This document shows positions 47,516 to 51,049 of a stretch of 51,049 nucleotides of DNA, in pieces. Source of the stretch: a virus; IMG/VR virus record IMGVR_UViG_3300025162_000065, positions 1 through 51,049 of that record; one strand, given 5' to 3'. The notes beneath the pieces were generated by a model. It was not told the DNA's origin. It worked only from the letters and a program-made list of their open reading frames with translations, and did no database searches. Positions within the stretch are counted from its first letter, which is position 1. Each line of letters opens with the position of its first letter. Position numbers and translations under genes: made by a program.

Positions 47516-47629
47516 TTATTTTATTTTATACAAATATAATTATAATGTTTTATAAAAAAAACTTGATTTTTTTAAATACTAAATCTGTAAAATAAATCAA
47601 AAATATAACAATTAGGACCTATTCCAATT

Positions 47630-47637
47630 TATATATA
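47630..47637 (+). promoter_or_regulatory. TATATATA promoter
   Basis: CCAATTTATATATAGAATAAAAAGAAATTT then ATG at 47654: 16 bases with the AATAAAAAG element shared by several mobile endonuclease genes. Confidence 0.5.
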
Positions 47638-47653
47638 GAATAAAAAGAAATTT

Positions 47654-48628
47654 ATGAAAAAAGGAATAATATATGGATTAAGATGTCCATTATCAGGGGA
47701 AATCAGATATGTTGGTCAAACAATTAAAAAAATAAATCGTAGATTGTCTGAGCATAGATGTGATAAACGGTTTAACACACATAAAGTTAATTGGATAAAT
47801 AAATTAGATAAATTAAATATTTTGGATAATTTAACAATAGAGTTATTGGAAGAGTGTGAAGAAGTCTTTCTTAATGAAAAAGAACAATATTGGATAGAAA
47901 AACTTAAACAAAATGGCTGCAAATTAGTTAATTTGACAAATGGAGGTGATGGTGTTGGTTCAGGAAAAATTTGTAGTGAGGAAACAAAAAAGAAAATATC
48001 AGAATCTAATAAAGGCAAAAAATTATCAGAGAAATCTAAAAAAAGAATATCAGAAAAACATAAAGGTATGATATTATCTGATGATCATAAAAAGTCAATA
48101 TCAATAGGATTAAAAAATGCATATTTACATATAGAAAAACCTAAAATTACAGAAAAACAAAGATTAAAAATAAGTAATGGATTAAAAAAATATTTTTTAG
48201 AAAATCCTAAACCAAAAAAGGAAAAAATAAAAAAGGAAAGAGAAGTTAGAACTTATACAGTAGAAGAAAAATTAGAAAAAAGTAAAAAAGTATCTGGAAT
48301 AAATAACCCATTTTTTGGTAAAAAACATACTGAAGAAACAAAAAAGATAATTGGCGAAAAAAATAGAATTCATATGATTGGTGAAAAAAACCAATTTTAT
48401 GGGAAAAAGCATACTAATGACACAAAAGAAAAAATTGCTAATAAATTAAAAGGAAATCCAAAAAAATTATATTATATTTATGATGAAGATTCATTTATAA
48501 TGTGTGATACATCTATAAATTTGTTACCATTTTTTAAATCAAATAGAACAGATAATATATCAAGATTTTGTGATAAAAATAAAAAATATAAAGGTTATTA
48601 CATAAAATCAAATATTAAACCCTTGTAA
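47654..48628 (+). CDS. GIY-YIG homing endonuclease with NUMOD3 repeats
   Basis: 324 residues. GIY-YIG domain at 1-95 (IIYGLRCPLSGEIRYVGQT, EHRCDKR, LNEKEQYWIEKL with the catalytic Glu, LVNLTNGGDG). Repeated NUMOD3 motifs at about 107-140 and 210-260 (SEETKKKISESNKGKKLS, NPFFGKKHTEETKK, NQFYGKKHTNDTKEK). A C-terminal wHTH-like part (DTSINLLPFFKSNRTDN). Its tail overlaps the convergent gene by 14 bases. Confidence 0.9.
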   Translation: MKKGIIYGLRCPLSGEIRYVGQTIKKINRRLSEHRCDKRFNTHKVNWINKLDKLNILDNLTIELLEECEEVFLNEKEQYWIEKLKQNGCKLVNLTNGGDGVGSGKICSEETKKKISESNKGKKLSEKSKKRISEKHKGMILSDDHKKSISIGLKNAYLHIEKPKITEKQRLKISNGLKKYFLENPKPKKEKIKKEREVRTYTVEEKLEKSKKVSGINNPFFGKKHTEETKKIIGEKNRIHMIGEKNQFYGKKHTNDTKEKIANKLKGNPKKLYYIYDEDSFIMCDTSINLLPFFKSNRTDNISRFCDKNKKYKGYYIKSNIKPL

Positions 48629-49106
48629 ATTTTTTATCTTTTATAGATTTTGTTGTTATACCATAACACTCTGGACCAAAGCCATTTACGAGACTGGATG
48701 GAGTTGTGAGGGCTCGGCCACAACGACCGCAGATGCCTCTGTGATAGATTGCGATTTCTTCATGTAATTTATTTTCCAATAAAAGTTTGAAGAAAAATGT
48801 GAAGGCTTTGTAAGATAAGGCATCTTCACCAATTTTAGAATTTTTGGTTAAAGTAAAAGTTAATTTACCACCATTGTCAAAAATTGTACCCATATAAGTA
48901 TATGCACTTTCATTGTCCATTCCTGTAAGAACTGAAACAAAGAAAGGTGAAGTTAAATCATCCTTTTTTGCTCTTTTGATTTTGTAGGTAAACCAACGGC
49001 TTGTACGTTTGCTTTCTAATGTCATAATGGCTTTACCGCCAACGATGAACTTTTTGATGTCTTCTACATTTTCAAATTTGTAAACACTTTCTTTATTCAG
49101 TTCCAT
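48615..49106 (-). CDS. Zinc-ribbon protein (DUF6011-like)
   Basis: 163 residues. C-terminal HRGICGRCGRALTTPSSLVNGFGPEC (about 124-150) is the compact zinc motif of the DUF6011 type. The N-terminal 110 residues are beta-rich (FTYKIKRAKKDD, TFTLTKNSKI). GC content is slightly higher than its neighbours near 48690-48740. Probably nucleic-acid binding; function unknown. Confidence 0.75.
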   Translation of the reverse strand: MELNKESVYKFENVEDIKKFIVGGKAIMTLESKRTSRWFTYKIKRAKKDDLTSPFFVSVLTGMDNESAYTYMGTIFDNGGKLTFTLTKNSKIGEDALSYKAFTFFFKLLLENKLHEEIAIYHRGICGRCGRALTTPSSLVNGFGPECYGITTKSIKDKKFTRV

Positions 49107-49154
49107 ATCTATTATTATTAGACTACAAAGATACGGATAATTATTTAATTAAAC

Positions 49155-49187
49155 AAAAAATCCTTGATTTATTTCAAGGATTTTTTT
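49155..49187 (-). terminator. Intrinsic terminator
   Basis: AAAAAATCCTTG / CAAGGATTTTTT arms around an eight-base loop, directly after the stop of the minus-strand gene at 49188 with T-runs on both strands. Confidence 0.8.
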
Positions 49188-49955
49188 TTAGTTATTTAAT
49201 TTCTCGAATCTCCATTTGAAAAAATAATAATCATTGTTTTCAACGTGATATGTTTCTCCTTGAACTTTTATAATAACATATGGTTTATTGTCTGCTGACA
49301 TATTATATCCAAGAACTTCGAGAACTTGATCTGATTTCATTTCGTAAAGTTTACCCATATTATCTTTTACTGTATTTTCTGGTTTTAAGTTTTTATAAAA
49401 ACCTTTACTTGGAATAAACCATTTTTCTAATTTTTTGTAGAAGAAATTACCTAATTTAAGTCTGTATTCTGGATTGAATCTATATTGATATTCTGGTTCA
49501 AAAAATAATTCTGATTCAAATTTTGGTCTAGCCATTGCATTAAAATTTTTAAATGCTCCAAAATATTCTTTTTCGTCGTATTCAAAAGATAAAAATACAT
49601 CTAATTTTAAGTTATTATTTTCAAACATTCTTAAAATTTTAATATTTTTGAATAAGTTTATGTCTTCTAAGAACGGATTTGGATCTCTATAAATTAAATC
49701 ACTTTGAGTACGAATACCTTTCATTATTGAATTTAAGTTAGCAACTAAGCCAGATTGTCTTGCATAAAAGTCACAATATGGGCTATCTTGGTATCCATTA
49801 TAAGACATACGCGGATCTTGAGCGAAAGCGTACTGTCCACCACCACCAGAAGTGCCAAGTGGCTCAATACCAAATTGATACTGTAAAAATTCTGAGCCCT
49901 CGAAGATTTTTATTTCGTTTAAAAATGAATATCTACTAAATTTTAATACTTTCAT
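49188..49955 (-). CDS. Hypothetical, possible virion protein
   Basis: 255 residues opening MKVLKFSRYSFLNE, an array-like N-terminus with a Glu at 14. A Gly-rich segment (PLGTSGGGGQYAF) at about 30-43, then beta-rich, aromatic sequence (LDVFLSFEYDEKEYFGAF, PEYQYRFNPEYRLKLGNFF) and an SH3-like end (VIIKVQGETYHV). Overlaps the upstream endonuclease gene by four bases and ends at a terminator. May be a packaged or structural protein. Confidence 0.5.
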   Translation of the reverse strand: MKVLKFSRYSFLNEIKIFEGSEFLQYQFGIEPLGTSGGGGQYAFAQDPRMSYNGYQDSPYCDFYARQSGLVANLNSIMKGIRTQSDLIYRDPNPFLEDINLFKNIKILRMFENNNLKLDVFLSFEYDEKEYFGAFKNFNAMARPKFESELFFEPEYQYRFNPEYRLKLGNFFYKKLEKWFIPSKGFYKNLKPENTVKDNMGKLYEMKSDQVLEVLGYNMSADNKPYVIIKVQGETYHVENNDYYFFKWRFEKLNN

Positions 49956-50836
49956 TTGAATATATCATTTAATTTTTCTTCAATAATATTAATTTCCTTA
50001 TAATTAATTCTATGTAATATTATATTGTTTTGTTTGCAGTATATATTCTTTATTTCATCTCGTTTTTTAATAGTAATTAAATCTGTCCACATTTTATGTT
50101 GTATAAAATGTTGCTTACCATCAAATTCTATACACATATTATATTCAGGTAAATAAAAATCAAATGGTAATGGTAATATATTTCTACAATCAGTAAATCT
50201 TTTTTCTCTTTTAAATTTAATATTTTTATTTTTTAATATTTTTGAAATTTCTTTTTCTCCTTTTGACTCATTACAAATTGGACATCCAATACCTCTTAAA
50301 TGGTATGAAGCCGATTGCTCAAAAGTTCCATGTTTCTTACATATGATTTTCATTTTTTTAGTAACATTTTCATATTCTATTAATGAATAATTATATTTAT
50401 TGCCATGAATTTCTTTTGATTTTTCTATAAAGTCATCATTTGAATCACATTTATTTTTTGCAAAACATTTATTACAACCTTTACCATTTAAATGAGAATT
50501 TGGTATTTGTTCAAATATTCCATGAACAGGACAAATTATTTTAATTTTTTTATGTGATCCTTTATATTCAACTAATGAATAATCATATTTGTCGCCGTGA
50601 ATATTTCTTGATTTTTTTACAAAATCATTCACATTACTTAAGAATTTATCTGTTACACATTTGATACATTTGTGTCTTAGATGAGAATTTGGTGTTTGTT
50701 CAATTACTCCATGTTCTGGACAAATTATTTTAATTTTTGTTTCGTTATTTTTATATTCAACTAACGAATAATCATATTTATCACCATGAATATCTCTTGC
50801 CTTTTTTATAAATTCTTCGATTGTTGTTTTTCTCAT
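49952..50836 (-). CDS. Mobile endonuclease: triple zinc repeats with VSR-like nuclease
   Basis: 294 residues. Three tandem repeats of about 60 residues, each with (K/R)xIHGxKYDYSLVEY, IKIICPxHG and a C-terminal GC..C (residues about 5-65, 68-130, 132-190): DUF723-type DNA-binding zinc modules. Then FDFYLPEYNMCIEFDGKQHF (about 225-245), D...K..YC and ILHRI, the EDxHK/VSR-like nuclease core. It overlaps the next gene by four bases and has its own promoter box. Confidence 0.85.
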   Translation of the reverse strand: MRKTTIEEFIKKARDIHGDKYDYSLVEYKNNETKIKIICPEHGVIEQTPNSHLRHKCIKCVTDKFLSNVNDFVKKSRNIHGDKYDYSLVEYKGSHKKIKIICPVHGIFEQIPNSHLNGKGCNKCFAKNKCDSNDDFIEKSKEIHGNKYNYSLIEYENVTKKMKIICKKHGTFEQSASYHLRGIGCPICNESKGEKEISKILKNKNIKFKREKRFTDCRNILPLPFDFYLPEYNMCIEFDGKQHFIQHKMWTDLITIKKRDEIKNIYCKQNNIILHRINYKEINIIEEKLNDIFK

Positions 50837-50841
50837 ATATG

Positions 50842-50849
50842 TATATATA
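50842..50849 (-). promoter_or_regulatory. TATATATA promoter, short leader
   Basis: Minus-strand GATTTTATATATACATAT then ATG at 50836; five bases between box and start. Confidence 0.5.
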
Positions 50850-50898
50850 AAATCTTGAAAGTTAAAAATAATCTTTCAGTTTTCTAATTTATATTTTT

Positions 50899-50935
50899 TA
50901 TATATACCTCAGGGAATTAAGAATTTTTATATATA
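50899..50935 (+). promoter_or_regulatory. Two tandem TATATATA boxes
   Basis: TTTTTTATATATAC (box 50899-50906) and TTTTTATATATAA (box 50928-50935) precede the partial gene at 50953. Doubling suggests strong or two-phase expression. Confidence 0.5.
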
Positions 50936-50952
50936 AAACAAAAAAAGCAAAC

Positions 50953-51049
50953 ATGGCAGAAGAATTAGATAACTCACAAGAAATTAAGAAAAAACCTATT
51001 TCAAAAAAGAGAGAATCAACTGAACAATATCAATATGTTCCTGGTGAAA
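50953..51049 (+). CDS. Partial gene, acidic/basic N-terminus
   Basis: Starts MAEELDNSQEIKKKPISKKR and stays open to the window edge (32 residues). The charged, low-complexity N-terminus after a doubled promoter fits an abundant late protein, but the product cannot be identified from this fragment. Confidence 0.55.
   Translation, partial: MAEELDNSQEIKKKPISKKRESTEQYQYVPGE

Overview
The window is a stretch of a large AT-rich, lytic, T4-related (myovirus-like) phage genome, most probably infecting a Bacteroidota/Flavobacteria-type host. The evidence: a T4-gp43-like family B DNA polymerase, a gp46/Rad50-like ATPase, a zinc-finger/Toprim primase, phage-encoded IF-3 and SmpB, a cluster of at least 15 tRNAs, many mobile endonuclease genes, tightly packed genes with 1-17 base overlaps, lipoproteins with short SC lipoboxes, and almost no Shine-Dalgarno sequences. 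A TATATATA box recurs upstream of isolated genes and operon heads and is taken here as the phage promoter.

Layout. 1-1000: small lipoproteins and unknowns (minus). 1044-2170: a ribbon-helix-helix (RHH) gene plus mobile nuclease. 2168-4930: tRNA cluster (minus) interrupted by a GIY-YIG endonuclease, closed by a terminator. 5323-11709: mostly minus-strand small genes, then a deoxynucleotidase, a GIY-YIG endonuclease, SmpB and a GT9 glycosyltransferase. 11830-15620 (plus): unknown protein, DNA methyltransferase, primase and small genes. 15610-19409 (minus): MazG-like protein and the back half of the DNA polymerase, broken into two genes by a split intein with a free-standing homing endonuclease between the halves. 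19491-32026: an accessory array of short genes that share an N-terminal motif (M-K-x-I/L-K-x-F/Y-E/N) and a C-terminal motif (K-K-F/Y/M-N-I/L) around unrelated middles, including nucleoside-deoxyribosyltransferase-like, glycosyltransferase-like and ADP-ribosyltransferase-like proteins; IF-3 is encoded on the opposite strand. 32013-35374: SLOG-like protein, divergent RHH genes, HNH endonuclease, Dam methylase and a possible nuclease. 35508-41590: amidoligase-like protein, a membrane protein with a PcrA-tail-like domain, a possible structural protein and an isochorismatase-like hydrolase. 41573-51049: third RHH/HNH cassette, GAF-like membrane pair, gp46, an NPNLP-repeat membrane protein, terminase-like ATPase with HNH, further mobile nucleases and a partial gene.

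Working together: primase, polymerase pieces, gp46, deoxynucleotidase, MazG-like protein and methyltransferases serve DNA replication and modification. tRNAs, SmpB and IF-3 modify host translation. The lipoprotein with a C-terminal membrane segment is a candidate spanin. At least eight mobile nucleases sit between or inside these modules. The most unusual features are the fractured polymerase with its split intein, the gene array with shared termini, and three RHH-plus-nuclease cassettes that share one upstream control sequence.
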